A stretch of 64,000 nucleotides of DNA from Roseburia sp. (lineage in GTDB: Bacteria; Bacillota; Clostridia; Lachnospirales; Lachnospiraceae). The notes beneath the pieces are model-generated. The model was not told the origin of the DNA. It was given only the letters and a program-made list of their open reading frames with translations, and made no database searches. Of this stretch, positions 8,685 through 17,734 are shown piece by piece. The DNA is taken from NCBI GenBank assembly GCA_003483745.1, contig DMYD01000016.1, positions 1,412-65,411 on the forward strand, given 5' to 3'. Within the stretch, counting starts at the first letter, position 1, and each line of letters begins with the position of its first letter. A program made the position numbers and the translations under genes.

Positions 8685-9704
8685 CTACTCAAAATCCACT
8701 TCGATGCTTCCCATTCCACAGTCAAGTTCCATGTTTTTCTCTGCCCCTTCATTTTTAACTTCTTTATCTCCGCTGATGTTTGAGTAAGTTTCACCATCCA
8801 CATCAATTGAACCAAGTCCGCAGGAAAGTTTGTAGTTATACTCTTTTTCCCCACCATTTAAATCGAGTGTCATGCTTCCCATGCCACAGTCCGCCTTCAG
8901 GTTACCCTCAACACTTCCCTCCATGGAAAAGTTGCCAACTCCACAGTCTAACGCAACATCGCCATTAACTACACCGTCTGTAATCTCTACATTTCCGACA
9001 CCCACGGATACATCCATTTTCCCGTCCACCTGAAACTGCTCTGCCTCAAAATTGCCGGCTCCGACTTTTAAAATCAGCTTGTTACAGCTACCGTCAAAAT
9101 CTTTCCAGCTCATGTCTGCAGCGCCGATATCAAAATTCAGTTCATCAAAAGAACTTCCCTTGGGCAGATACAGAATGATCTGCGGCGATCTTTTATAATA
9201 GTGTTTTTTTGCATCGTATTTAATTTTTAATGTATCACCATCTAATCTGCAGGAATAATATTTCTCCTTACCGTGTTTTAATACGGCACGGATCTTCGTA
9301 CTGTCATCCGGTTCTTTGACTGTAATTTCCGCTGCATCAATATCCAATTCGATATTTCGAATGGAAGATACATCAAAGCTGCTGTCTGCTCCACCTGCAG
9401 GTACCTCAGTAGAAAACTCCATATCACTGATATCTGTTATCATATCACCATCATCACTATCATCGTCATCACTATCATCGTCATCTTCTTCATCTTCATC
9501 CAAATCATCCAGATCATCAATTTCATCATCTCTGCTATAATAGAGTCCCACCGGACCAATATGCCAGTTTCCATACCGGAGTTCTCCATTCTTTGCCATA
9601 CGCCATACAGAAGCTCCCATTGCGGTGCTGACACCGCAGAAGATCAGTCCCACACCCAGCAGTACTGCTGCAATGATCAATGTGATTTTTGTAAATTTTT
9701 TCAT
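8685..9704 (-). CDS. DUF4097 beta-strand repeat protein (membrane-anchored)
   Basis: 339 residues. An N-terminal membrane segment (ITLIIAAVLLGVGLIFCGV) is followed by a run of about 25 Asp/Glu/Ser residues (61-87), then a repetitive beta-rich DUF4097 region. In that region short units recur (VDVSVGVGNVEI, ALDCGVGNFSM, ADCGMGSMTL, LSCGLGSIDV, MELDCGMGSIEVDF), as in right-handed beta-solenoids. It starts 4 bp inside the HAAS gene, so it is translationally coupled to it. PadR-HAAS-DUF4097 triads are common in Firmicutes and are thought to sense envelope state; the function here is unproven. Confidence 0.88.
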   Translation of the reverse strand: MKKFTKITLIIAAVLLGVGLIFCGVSTAMGASVWRMAKNGELRYGNWHIGPVGLYYSRDDEIDDLDDLDEDEEDDDDSDDDDSDDGDMITDISDMEFSTEVPAGGADSSFDVSSIRNIELDIDAAEITVKEPDDSTKIRAVLKHGKEKYYSCRLDGDTLKIKYDAKKHYYKRSPQIILYLPKGSSFDELNFDIGAADMSWKDFDGSCNKLILKVGAGNFEAEQFQVDGKMDVSVGVGNVEITDGVVNGDVALDCGVGNFSMEGSVEGNLKADCGMGSMTLDLNGGEKEYNYKLSCGLGSIDVDGETYSNISGDKEVKNEGAEKNMELDCGMGSIEVDFE

Positions 9705-10381
9705 GCTGCTACCCCACTCTCTTTCTTCTTTTCAAATGGCTTTTTACATAAACGGATCATTTCTCTGACTGCCCATGGAAGGAACACGCCAAATACCCAT
9801 ACGACCAAAAGTACTGCAAGAATTCCAAGTCCCAATACCAAAAGTCCCGCTCCGGTCAGTCCAAGTCCGACAGCCACTCCGCCGGTAAACAGGGTGCTGA
9901 ATCCAAAACCGATCAAAAGAAAACCTGCAAACACAAGCGATGCCATAACTGCAACCACTGCAACCGCAATGCCAAACAATGTCGCAACGACCGCAAGAAG
10001 AAGTGATGCCACGACTAAAAGCAATGTCAGCCAGAGTGGTGATGTGAGAACCACCAATATGATTGCTGCTACACTCCAGCCACCTTTCTTTTCTTTTGGT
10101 GCATCTGTGTTTTTCACGAACATATCATCATTCTTATTCCATTCCGGCTTTCTGCCCGCCGGCGCGTCATAAGATCCATTCTCTTTTTCCATGCCAAGAT
10201 TCTTTTTGATGCTCTGGGCAACCTTCTCCGGTGACTCAAGCTCCGCTATGACGGATTCCTCATTTTCCTCGCCCGCATCTTCAAAATAACTACGGTAAAA
10301 CGCAAGCGCATCCGCTTTTTCTTCTTCTGATATTCCATCCAGAAGCTGTTCTAACTGTTTTAAAAATTCTTCTCTTTTCAT
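9701..10381 (-). CDS. HAAS-domain (DUF1700) membrane protein
   Basis: 226 residues from ATG 10379-10381; the longer in-frame start at 10441 would overlap padR heavily. Residues 1-60 form the HAAS signalling domain (MKREEFLKQLEQLLDGI, then ALAFYRSYFEDAGEENEESV and AELESPEKVAQSIK). After a charged linker, four to five closely packed membrane segments rich in Val/Leu/Ala follow, then a basic tail. It sits between padR (5 bp) and the DUF4097 gene (4-bp overlap). It is likely the membrane partner that passes envelope signals between the two. Confidence 0.88.
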   Translation of the reverse strand: MKREEFLKQLEQLLDGISEEEKADALAFYRSYFEDAGEENEESVIAELESPEKVAQSIKKNLGMEKENGSYDAPAGRKPEWNKNDDMFVKNTDAPKEKKGGWSVAAIILVVLTSPLWLTLLLVVASLLLAVVATLFGIAVAVVAVMASLVFAGFLLIGFGFSTLFTGGVAVGLGLTGAGLLVLGLGILAVLLVVWVFGVFLPWAVREMIRLCKKPFEKKKESGVAA

Positions 10382-10386
10382 ACCCT

Positions 10387-10707
10387 CTAAAGCTCCTCTC
10401 CTGAAAATAGTGCTGATATTTTCATGGAATAATCTTCCCATTCTCTCCGGTATTCAACTAACTTATCCTGCCCCGGTTCCGTAATCTTATAATAACGCCT
10501 GTTTCTGCCTCCGCACTCTCTGTCATATACCTCAAGGCATCCATCTTTCTGCAGCCTCCTGAGCACCGGATACAAAGTGGACTCTGATACATCGATGGCT
10601 TTGCGTACATCCTGTGTGATCTTATAGCCATAGATGCCTTCTTCCTCTTTCGACACAACAGCTAATACAATCGCATCTAAGAGAGCGGCTCCTGTATTAA
10701 ATACCAT
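10387..10707 (-). CDS. PadR-family transcriptional regulator
   Basis: 106 residues, the usual length of a short PadR regulator. The winged helix is evident (GIYGYKITQDVRKAIDVSES, then TLYPVLRRLQKDGCLEVY) and the wing ends RRYYKITEPGQDKL, followed by a dimerisation helix. AAGGAG precedes the ATG. It heads the padR-HAAS-DUF4097 operon and probably represses it; the promoter at 10767-10795 is embedded in AT-rich, partly palindromic DNA suited to PadR binding. The inducing signal is unknown. Confidence 0.92.
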   Translation of the reverse strand: MVFNTGAALLDAIVLAVVSKEEEGIYGYKITQDVRKAIDVSESTLYPVLRRLQKDGCLEVYDRECGGRNRRYYKITEPGQDKLVEYRREWEDYSMKISALFSGEEL

Positions 10708-10766
10708 ACGCTCATCTCCTTTTCTTTATAATATTCTATATGTTTCAATATTATTTATTTATCAAT

Positions 10767-10795
10767 ACTATATTTCATATAATATTATTTGTCAA
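10767..10795 (-). promoter_or_regulatory. Promoter of the padR operon
   Basis: A perfect TTGACA (10790-10795) lies 17 bp from TATAGT (10767-10772) on the minus strand. Start of transcription would be near 10760. Several short AT-rich inverted repeats built on AATATTAT overlap it and could be the PadR operator. Confidence 0.7.
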
Positions 10796-10869
10796 CATTT
10801 ATTTTATGTAAAATATTATTAAGAAATTCTAAAGATTACAAGATATTGAGATTTCATTGAATTTATATA

Positions 10870-10923
10870 AACAGATTCGGGTGTCAAAAGGTGGCTCTTA
10901 AATTTTTGACACCCGAATCTGTT
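10870..10923. repeat. Perfect 20-bp inverted repeat, 14-nt loop
   Basis: Arms 10870-10889 and 10904-10923 are exactly complementary (core GATTCGGGTGTCAAAA). It lies between the adeC terminator and the padR promoter. Together with the next hairpin it fills most of the 332-bp gap 10708-11039. Neither side has a long T-run, so a simple terminator is not certain. Confidence 0.8.
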
Positions 10924-10930
10924 TTGATAA

Positions 10931-10973
10931 AAAATTTGGGGAGGGTGTGACCCTATATGAGTCACACCCTCCC
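10931..10973 (-). terminator. Intrinsic terminator downstream of adeC
   Basis: Minus-strand stem GGGAGGGTGTGAC/GTCACACCCTCCC (10961-10973 with 10938-10951) is followed by AAATTTTTTATC. A small extra hairpin (CTGTC..GACAG, about 10983-10999) precedes it. Confidence 0.8.
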
Positions 10974-11039
10974 TCTCTAAAACTGTCTATTTCCCGACAG
11001 CCCCTCATTTTTCATATATGCCCAAACCAGCTTTTAACA

Positions 11040-12728
11040 CTATTTCTCTCCAAACAGGTACACGCCGCGCTCTGTCACACGGATCTCCGGAATTACCGTA
11101 AGTGCCATAAAGGACAGTGTGATAAATGGATCAATATCCTCGGAAATCCCAAGTTTCTTTGCTTCCTCTAACATGTCCGCCACCTTTTTGGTAATTTCAT
11201 CGCAGGATTTTTCGCTCATCAGTCCACAGATCGGAAGTGGGAGCACATCCACTACTTTTCCGCCGGAAGCGATAACATATCCACCCTGATTCTCTTCTAC
11301 ACCTTTGATCGCAGCTAAAATATCTTCATCATTATCGCCCGCAACGATCAAGTTATGGGAATCATGCGCAACAGAGGTTGCTACCGCACCGCCTTTCACG
11401 CCAAAACCCTTGAGCGGTGCAACACCGATCTCCCCAGTCTTTCCATGACGTTCTACCACACAGATCTTGTTGTAGACACCATCCGGTTTGAAATAGCCGT
11501 TTTCTGCCGGTACTTCCTCAATCAGATGTGTCGTCACGATCTGATGCGGATTCATCTGTATCACATCTGTTTTTCCACTGCAGGAAAGTTTGATCTTATC
11601 TTTGGTGACTTCACCCACATGAACGGTATGAAGCAGTTCATCCGGAACCGGAACAGAGTAATCTTTTGCATAATCCTCTTCTGTCAGAATTCTTCCGTCC
11701 TTCATGACATCAAGCGGTCTGACCTGCTCTAAATCATCCAAAAAGACGATATCTGCACGGTAACCTGCACCGATCGCACCATAATTTTTTAAGCCGTAAA
11801 ACTCTGCCGCCTGATAACTTCCCATCTTATAGGCTTTTGCGACCGGCACCCCAAGTGCGATTGCTTTGCGGATACAGGTACTGATATGTCCCTCTTTTCG
11901 GATTTCCTCCACATGTTTATCATCAGTACAAAATGCACAGCGGTCTAAGCAGACACCTGCATCTAACATCGTCTTAATCAACGTCTCTAAATTCTTTGCT
12001 CCACTTCCCTCACGCACATAAATATGCAGTCCGGCACGAAGTTTATCAAGCACCTCCTCGGCGGTAGAACATTCATGATCGTTTTCCACACCGGCAAGAC
12101 GGTATGCCTGCACTTCTTTTCCGCGGATTCCAGGTGCATGTCCATCAATATGTTTCTTGGCAAAAAGCTCTAACTTGTCCGCCATTCTCTTTTCGCCCTC
12201 ACAACACTCCATAAACCGCATGGTCTCACCAAGTCCGAGCACTCTCGCGTTATCCACATATTTCATCATGTCAGAGGCAAGAAATTCACCACATCCGTTC
12301 GTCTCCACATCCGTTGCCGGAACTGCGGATGGCACCATAAAAAATACATTTACCAGAAGCTTTGCAGCACATTTTAAGAAATAATCCATTCCTTTTGTTC
12401 CGCTGACATTCACAATCTCATGCGGATCGGCAATGATCGTTGTTGTGCCCGCTTTTGCAAGAACTTTTGCAAGTTCTCCCGGCGCCGCCATACAGGATTC
12501 AATATGCATATGTGCATCAATGAATCCCGGCACCAGATATTTTCCGGTACAGTCAATTTCTTCTTTTCCCTCGTATTTACCTACGCCTACGATCGTGTCA
12601 CCACAGATTGCAACATCTGCCTTTAACACTTCCTCCGTAAATACATTTAATACATTTCCATTTTTCAATACGAGATCTGCTTTTTCACGTCCATTTGCAC
12701 AGTCTAATTTTCTTTTTCTCTCTAACAT
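11040..12728 (-). CDS. ade: Adenine deaminase
   Basis: 562 residues; deaminates adenine to hypoxanthine plus ammonia in the cytoplasm, feeding purine salvage. The amidohydrolase fold is clear: N-terminal composite-domain strand, then metal motif PGFIDAHMHIES (His73, His75). GTTTIIADPHEIVNVSGTKG and the AFCTDDKH and GYRADIVFLDDL motifs are typical of the AdeC family, as is the C-terminal SVAHDSHNLIVAGDNDEDI. Length matches AdeC (about 570-600). GAGGAAGC precedes the ATG. It starts 27 bp after the DUF1002 gene and may be read from upstream; it ends at the strong terminator 10931-10973. Confidence 0.95.
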   Translation of the reverse strand: MLERKRKLDCANGREKADLVLKNGNVLNVFTEEVLKADVAICGDTIVGVGKYEGKEEIDCTGKYLVPGFIDAHMHIESCMAAPGELAKVLAKAGTTTIIADPHEIVNVSGTKGMDYFLKCAAKLLVNVFFMVPSAVPATDVETNGCGEFLASDMMKYVDNARVLGLGETMRFMECCEGEKRMADKLELFAKKHIDGHAPGIRGKEVQAYRLAGVENDHECSTAEEVLDKLRAGLHIYVREGSGAKNLETLIKTMLDAGVCLDRCAFCTDDKHVEEIRKEGHISTCIRKAIALGVPVAKAYKMGSYQAAEFYGLKNYGAIGAGYRADIVFLDDLEQVRPLDVMKDGRILTEEDYAKDYSVPVPDELLHTVHVGEVTKDKIKLSCSGKTDVIQMNPHQIVTTHLIEEVPAENGYFKPDGVYNKICVVERHGKTGEIGVAPLKGFGVKGGAVATSVAHDSHNLIVAGDNDEDILAAIKGVEENQGGYVIASGGKVVDVLPLPICGLMSEKSCDEITKKVADMLEEAKKLGISEDIDPFITLSFMALTVIPEIRVTERGVYLFGEK

Positions 12729-12755
12729 ATGCTTCCTCTTTTCGTTATATATTTA

Positions 12756-13952
12756 TTATGAAAATAACTTTTTAAAGAAATCTCCCACGGAAGAAAATAT
12801 CGCTTTAAAAAATCCACCAACTACCGTTGCTATACCACCTGACGAACCACCATTTCCATCTTTAAATGAATTGTACAATGATTCCGCATAATCGACCAAT
12901 CCATCTAAATTGATCCCCAGGGAATTAATTTTCTTTACCAGATCTATGATCTGCTGACGCTCATCATCGGATAACGTCACACCATATTTTTCACATGCCT
13001 CATCGATTGCGCCGTTGATTCCCGCATCATCTGTCAGATCATCTTTGGCGATCAGTGCCTTGATATACGCAATAAACTCTTCCACTTCTGCGTCGGAGAC
13101 ACCTTTTAGGGAATCTTCTAACTGACCGGTCAGCACAAGTTCATTGAGTGCCGTATCAACTACCGAGTCACTGATCTCTTTTCCTGTCATCTCCTGATAT
13201 GCTTTTAATACGCCTACTAAAGCTGCCGTTCCGGAAATTGGAGTCGGTCCTGCTACAATAATATCTGCATCTGTTACCCCTGCAGTAGTCAGCGCATTTT
13301 TATACATACCAACGGTACAATAATTAATGTTTGTTGTGGAAATGTTTAATCCGCTTCCCTTATCCCTCTGTACGATCACAACAGAAGAAAGCGATCTTGT
13401 TCCAATCTGCGAGGATGAAATATAGGAATCTAAATACTGATGTTCCTCTGCATTTGTCACATAAACCACATCATAATTTGACAGATTTGCAGCATCGATC
13501 CCCATAATAGAAAGAATCGTCGCTCTTTGAGAATCATTAAGATCTGCTCCCAGCGCAAGGTACGGTTTATCACTTGCCTTGATTGTGACATTATCGCTGT
13601 CCTCGTTTTGCACAATCGTTCCGCTGATATCCTGTGACGCCTGGTCTGATGTCGCATTTCCATCCTGCTGTGACGTCTGATCCGACGATGTATTTCCATC
13701 CTGCTGTGCATCAGAATTGTTTGTCTGAGCCGAATCATCCAAATACTGAATGGAACCTTCCAGATCGTCACTATCTGCATTCTGCGCAGAATCCTCTGCC
13801 GAAGTTTCTGCTGCATTCTGCACATCATCTGTCTGATCTGCCGTCGCTGCAACTCCCCCTGCCTGTGCTGCCTGCACACCCACACCGGAGGAAACAGGCA
13901 TCGCTGCTGCAAGTATCACACATAATATTTTAACTACTTTTTTATTTCTCAT
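12756..13952 (-). CDS. Secreted DUF1002 protein (YpuA-like)
   Basis: 398 residues from ATG 13950-13952 (GAGG 7 bp upstream); an in-frame start 18 bp earlier is less likely. A signal peptide (KKVVKILCVILAAAMPVSSG) is cleaved near VQAAQA. A Gln/Ser/Asp/Asn-rich linker follows with tandem QQDGNxxSDQxS units. The DUF1002 domain (about 130-360) holds KPYLALGADL, LSNYDVVYVTNAEEHQYL and ADIIVAGPTPISGTAALVGV. Its closest named relative is B. subtilis YpuA; biochemical function is unknown. A Gly/Ser-rich segment and an amphipathic Phe-rich tail end the protein. Confidence 0.85.
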   Translation of the reverse strand: MRNKKVVKILCVILAAAMPVSSGVGVQAAQAGGVAATADQTDDVQNAAETSAEDSAQNADSDDLEGSIQYLDDSAQTNNSDAQQDGNTSSDQTSQQDGNATSDQASQDISGTIVQNEDSDNVTIKASDKPYLALGADLNDSQRATILSIMGIDAANLSNYDVVYVTNAEEHQYLDSYISSSQIGTRSLSSVVIVQRDKGSGLNISTTNINYCTVGMYKNALTTAGVTDADIIVAGPTPISGTAALVGVLKAYQEMTGKEISDSVVDTALNELVLTGQLEDSLKGVSDAEVEEFIAYIKALIAKDDLTDDAGINGAIDEACEKYGVTLSDDERQQIIDLVKKINSLGINLDGLVDYAESLYNSFKDGNGGSSGGIATVVGGFFKAIFSSVGDFFKKLFS

Positions 13953-14017
13953 AATAATCCTCACTAACACTGTCCATCCCTGCTTTATATTTTATGCAGG
14001 TAAATCTATCTTATATT

Positions 14018-14962
14018 TTATATCTGTGCAATTCTGACACTCATCCACGCACAGATATCCGCATAGACCTGATCGCGGTCTGTCTCATTTAATATCTCAT
14101 GGCGGTCTGTCTCATACAGACGGTAAGTCAAATCATCCACGCCCGCATCTTTATACATATGGTAAACTTTTTTTACCCCCTCACCAAGATCACCAACCGG
14201 GTCCTCTGCCCCGGAAACCATGAAAACCGGCAGATCTTTCGGTACTTTTTTTATATTTTCCATCTGGTTGTCATAATATACCGCTTCCATTAATCCATAG
14301 TACCCGTTTAAGGTAAACAGAAATGTACAGCGCGGATCACTGTAATATTTTTTTACATGTTCCACATCCTTTGTCAGCCAGCTGTTGGTATAGTCTTTCC
14401 CATAAAGGTCAAATTTGTGGTATGGCTTACTGTAGGAAAGTTTCTGTACAAGTCTGCTTCTGTAATTCCAGCCACGGAAAAAAGCTAAAAATTTACACAG
14501 CGTCATGCCGAATTTCATGGTGCCATCCGGCACACACCCGGTTCCCATAATGATCGCACCACTTAGATTCTCACCATGCAGACACAGATATTTTCGCAGC
14601 ATATAGGACCCCATGCTGTGTCCCATCATAAAATACGGCACCCCCGGATTCTCTTTCTGAACTGTCGTGCGCAGACTATGCATATCCGCAACAAGTGTAT
14701 CACTCGGATTCTCCGCAAAATATCCCCATTCCGTCTCATCTTTTACCGAAGCGCCATGTCCTAAATGATCGTGACCAACAACCATAAATCCACGCTCTGT
14801 CAGGTACTCTGCAAACTCGTGATATCTCTCAATATATTCGATCATACCATGCGTAATCTGTAAAATTGCCTTATGCGTTCCATCTTCCGGCATCCATTTT
14901 ACCGCATGGATCTTCGTTGTTCCATTTGCAGATAAATACGTCATCTGTTCTTCTTTTGCCAT
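14018..14962 (-). CDS. Alpha/beta hydrolase, monoacylglycerol lipase/lysophospholipase type
   Basis: 314 residues without signal peptide. The serine-hydrolase triad can be placed: Ser116 in MMGHSMGSYML, Asp in SGAEDPVGD, His in ETDRHEILNE. The oxyanion region is ITHGMIEYIERYHEFAEYL, and GHDHLGHGASV is characteristic of the Hydrolase_4 (PldB/monoglyceride lipase) subfamily. GAGGT precedes the ATG. It would hydrolyse lysophospholipids or monoglycerides; the substrate is unknown. It lies about 80 bp downstream of the MCP-like gene in the truA-recJ direction and could be the fourth gene of that operon. Confidence 0.88.
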   Translation of the reverse strand: MAKEEQMTYLSANGTTKIHAVKWMPEDGTHKAILQITHGMIEYIERYHEFAEYLTERGFMVVGHDHLGHGASVKDETEWGYFAENPSDTLVADMHSLRTTVQKENPGVPYFMMGHSMGSYMLRKYLCLHGENLSGAIIMGTGCVPDGTMKFGMTLCKFLAFFRGWNYRSRLVQKLSYSKPYHKFDLYGKDYTNSWLTKDVEHVKKYYSDPRCTFLFTLNGYYGLMEAVYYDNQMENIKKVPKDLPVFMVSGAEDPVGDLGEGVKKVYHMYKDAGVDDLTYRLYETDRHEILNETDRDQVYADICAWMSVRIAQI

Positions 14963-15042
14963 ATAACTTTTTACCTCATTTCTATGCTGCTCTATCCCCT
15001 GTCAGATGCTTTGTCCGCAGGCATCTTTTCATTACACAATAT

Positions 15043-15963
15043 TTACTCTGTATCCAGGAGTGCTTTGCATCCGTTACAGATCTTCTCCAGTTCATCTTCG
15101 GCAGATTTTTTTGCATTGATTTCCTCACGCAGTGCTGTAATCTGCACTTTTGCCTCGTCTCCAAGTTTTAAGAAATCTTCTCCTGCCTGTTTTATGAAAT
15201 CCGCTGCCGGTACCGCATTGCCGGACATATGCTCTCTTAGGGAAGTCTGTCCGTTTTCATATATGGAAAGTTTCTGTGCACTGTCACTGTACAGTTTCAT
15301 GACCATCGATGCAATGCTTCCCTGCATTTCATTAATCTGAGCAGCCTGTTCTTTGATTTCTTTTTGTACCTCTGCCACAGCGCTGATCTGTTCTGACAAT
15401 GCCTGTAATGCTGTCTCATACCGCTGTGATGTATTTTTGATCTCCTCCGCAGCATGAAGAAATTTCTCTCCATCCTCTCCCATTCTTGCTGCTTCGATTG
15501 CTGCATTTAATGCAAGCACTCCCATATTTTTTGCATCATCTTCCAGTTCTTTCGTTACCCCGCCAAGACCATCCTGCTCTTTGGCTGCACGGTAAAGACT
15601 TTCTTCTAACTGTGCACATGGTTCTTTTAATGCCTTGTGCTGTTGAAAAACTTCTTTGATCTTTTCATTCTGCTCTGCCACCTGTCCAAGGAAAATGGAA
15701 TGATTTGCCTCAAAAGATTCCACAGCATTATGTACTTCAACAAATGTACTGTACAGTTCCTTGCCTGTGCTGCTGCTCTCTTGTGCCAGTTCTCCCACAC
15801 ATTCTATCTTATCCTCAAGGTTCTTAATATTTTCTTCCATCTGCACGCGGGATGCCGTCATCTGCACAGAATGTTCTTTTAATTCATCACTGTATTCTGC
15901 AATCTGTTTTTTTATTGTATAAAGTTCCTCCTGCAGTGCTTTCTCTTTCTTGCCGCCAAACAT
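15043..15963 (-). CDS. Soluble MCP-signalling-domain-like coiled-coil protein
   Basis: 306 residues, almost entirely helical, with no membrane segment and no ligand-binding domain. Residues 149-168 match the hairpin tip of methyl-accepting chemotaxis proteins (ALNAAIEAARMGEDGEKF), where CheA and CheW dock. The flanking helices show MCP-like heptads but are shortened and the adaptation helices are not evident. The C-terminus has KICNGCKALL. It is 13 bp downstream of recJ (GGAGG before the ATG), and no chemotaxis genes are nearby. It may be a cytoplasmic chemoreceptor remnant or a structural coiled coil; function unknown. Confidence 0.75.
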   Translation of the reverse strand: MFGGKKEKALQEELYTIKKQIAEYSDELKEHSVQMTASRVQMEENIKNLEDKIECVGELAQESSSTGKELYSTFVEVHNAVESFEANHSIFLGQVAEQNEKIKEVFQQHKALKEPCAQLEESLYRAAKEQDGLGGVTKELEDDAKNMGVLALNAAIEAARMGEDGEKFLHAAEEIKNTSQRYETALQALSEQISAVAEVQKEIKEQAAQINEMQGSIASMVMKLYSDSAQKLSIYENGQTSLREHMSGNAVPAADFIKQAGEDFLKLGDEAKVQITALREEINAKKSAEDELEKICNGCKALLDTE

Positions 15964-15976
15964 ATATATCCTCCAT

Positions 15977-17734
15977 TTACTGATAATTCTTTATCACGAT
16001 CTGTACACTTTCATTTCCCTGATACCGGTTTATCTCAGGATAATATACAACAGACATCCGAATTTCATTTTTTCTTCCAAGAAATGCCTGATTCACTTCG
16101 TTTTCTCCATATTTTTTACTGTAATATTCCCGGAATGCGTCCACATCACCAAAATAAACCGCAGATATAACACATCCGTGTTCGGTTCTAAGTGTAAGTT
16201 TTAATACATTCTGATTTTTTCCGACTACCACTGCGCGGTCAATGCCAAGATTTTTATCCGCAAACTGAGGTTTTACATTCGCTTTTCCAAATGGCTCTAG
16301 CAATGACAGTTCATTTACCAGCGGAATATCCGGATAATCAACGGGCATGGGAATATCTATTTTTATCTTAGGAATAAAATCTTCTTCTGTCAACCCACAG
16401 CATGCGTTTATTTTCTCCCGGAAAATCTCTACATTTGCTTCCGGAAGGGAAAGTCCCGCTGCCATTGGATGCCCGCCAAATTTTGTAAATAGCTCCTGGC
16501 ATTTGCACAGTTCCTCGTACATAGAATATGTCTCAATCGAACGCCCGGAGCCTTTGACCCCATCCTCACTCTTCGTCAGCACAAAAGCCGGTTTATGATA
16601 TGCCTCTCTGATTCTTCCCGCAATGATACCTGCAAGACTTTCATGTACATCCGGCAGATAGACCACTAAGACTTTTTTGCCTGTATTTCCCTCTTCCACC
16701 TGCTGCATGGCAAGTTCTACTCCTTCTGCAGTCATATCTTTCCGCTGTGCATTCAGATCAACCAGTTCTGCTGCGATCTCTGATGCTTTTTTTACGTCCT
16801 CCTGCAAAAAAAGATTTAACGCAATTTTCGCTGTTTCTAATCGTCCGCTGGCATTGATGCATGGTCCTAACACAAATCCGAAATGATAAGAACTGATCTG
16901 CCCCAGTTCTAATTTATTCTGTAAGATCAATGCACGCATTCCCGGATTTGTGGTTGTATGGATCCTCTTTAATCCTTCCCTTACCAGGATCCGGTTCTCA
17001 TCTGTCAGATCCATCACATCCCCGACTGTCGCAAACGCTACATTTTCCAGAAAACCGTATGCCTCCTCCGCTGCAATACCACATTTTTCATAAAGAATCT
17101 GTATCACTTTCCAGGCAACTGCTGCTCCACAAAGATTTTTATACGGATAGGTACACTCCATCTGCTTTGGGTTTACGATAGCATCCGCTTCGCTTCTTTT
17201 ATAATAGCGTTCTCCCATCTCCTCCGTATACGGTATTTCATGATGATCTGTGACAAGAACTGTCATTCCAAGGCTCTTTGCGTGTGCGATCTCGTCTATT
17301 GCTGCAATTCCGTTATCACAGGTGATGATCGTATCGATATCCGCCTCATCTGCCTGTTCGATCAGATGATCATTGATCCCGTAGCCATCTTTCATCCGGT
17401 CCGGTATCTGAAAATCTACCCTGCCACCGCAGCGTGTGATTCCTTTATATAGAACATAGGTAGACATTACACCGTCAATATCGTAGTCGCCTATGATCCG
17501 GATCTTTTTCTGTTCTCTGATCTTCTGCACCAATATATCTGTCAGCCGGTCCGAGTCCAAAAGCAAATGCGGATCGTAAAGTTCCCCAATCCCGCCTTTT
17601 AAATACCTTGCAATCGCCTCATCCCCCATAACCTCACGATTGCGGATCAGCCTTGCCGTAACCGGACTTATCCCAAAACGCTTTGCAATTCCTGCAAAAT
17701 CAGCGCCTTTATTAATTACAAACCACTTTTCCAT
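15977..17734 (-). CDS. recJ: Single-stranded-DNA-specific exonuclease RecJ
   Basis: 585 residues, family length. DHH motifs: IIGDYDIDGVMSTYVL (first aspartates at 83 and 85), a CDNGIA motif, VTDHHEIPY (Asp163-His164-His165), and the DHHA1 glycine motif GGHPMAAGLSL near residue 430. An OB-like C-terminal domain follows. It degrades single-stranded DNA 5' to 3' in recombination and mismatch/base-excision repair. The ATG lies 23 bp inside the end of truA, so the two are coupled. Family identity is sure; the chosen start gives the expected RecJ N-terminus (MEKWFVINKGADF). Confidence 0.93.
   Translation of the reverse strand: MEKWFVINKGADFAGIAKRFGISPVTARLIRNREVMGDEAIARYLKGGIGELYDPHLLLDSDRLTDILVQKIREQKKIRIIGDYDIDGVMSTYVLYKGITRCGGRVDFQIPDRMKDGYGINDHLIEQADEADIDTIITCDNGIAAIDEIAHAKSLGMTVLVTDHHEIPYTEEMGERYYKRSEADAIVNPKQMECTYPYKNLCGAAVAWKVIQILYEKCGIAAEEAYGFLENVAFATVGDVMDLTDENRILVREGLKRIHTTTNPGMRALILQNKLELGQISSYHFGFVLGPCINASGRLETAKIALNLFLQEDVKKASEIAAELVDLNAQRKDMTAEGVELAMQQVEEGNTGKKVLVVYLPDVHESLAGIIAGRIREAYHKPAFVLTKSEDGVKGSGRSIETYSMYEELCKCQELFTKFGGHPMAAGLSLPEANVEIFREKINACCGLTEEDFIPKIKIDIPMPVDYPDIPLVNELSLLEPFGKANVKPQFADKNLGIDRAVVVGKNQNVLKLTLRTEHGCVISAVYFGDVDAFREYYSKKYGENEVNQAFLGRKNEIRMSVVYYPEINRYQGNESVQIVIKNYQ

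Noticed and set aside
9561..10172. 203-codon plus-strand ORF antisense to the HAAS/DUF4097 genes
   Set aside because: Antisense to two real overlapping genes; low-complexity Thr/Ser/Pro composition from the reverse of membrane-coding DNA.
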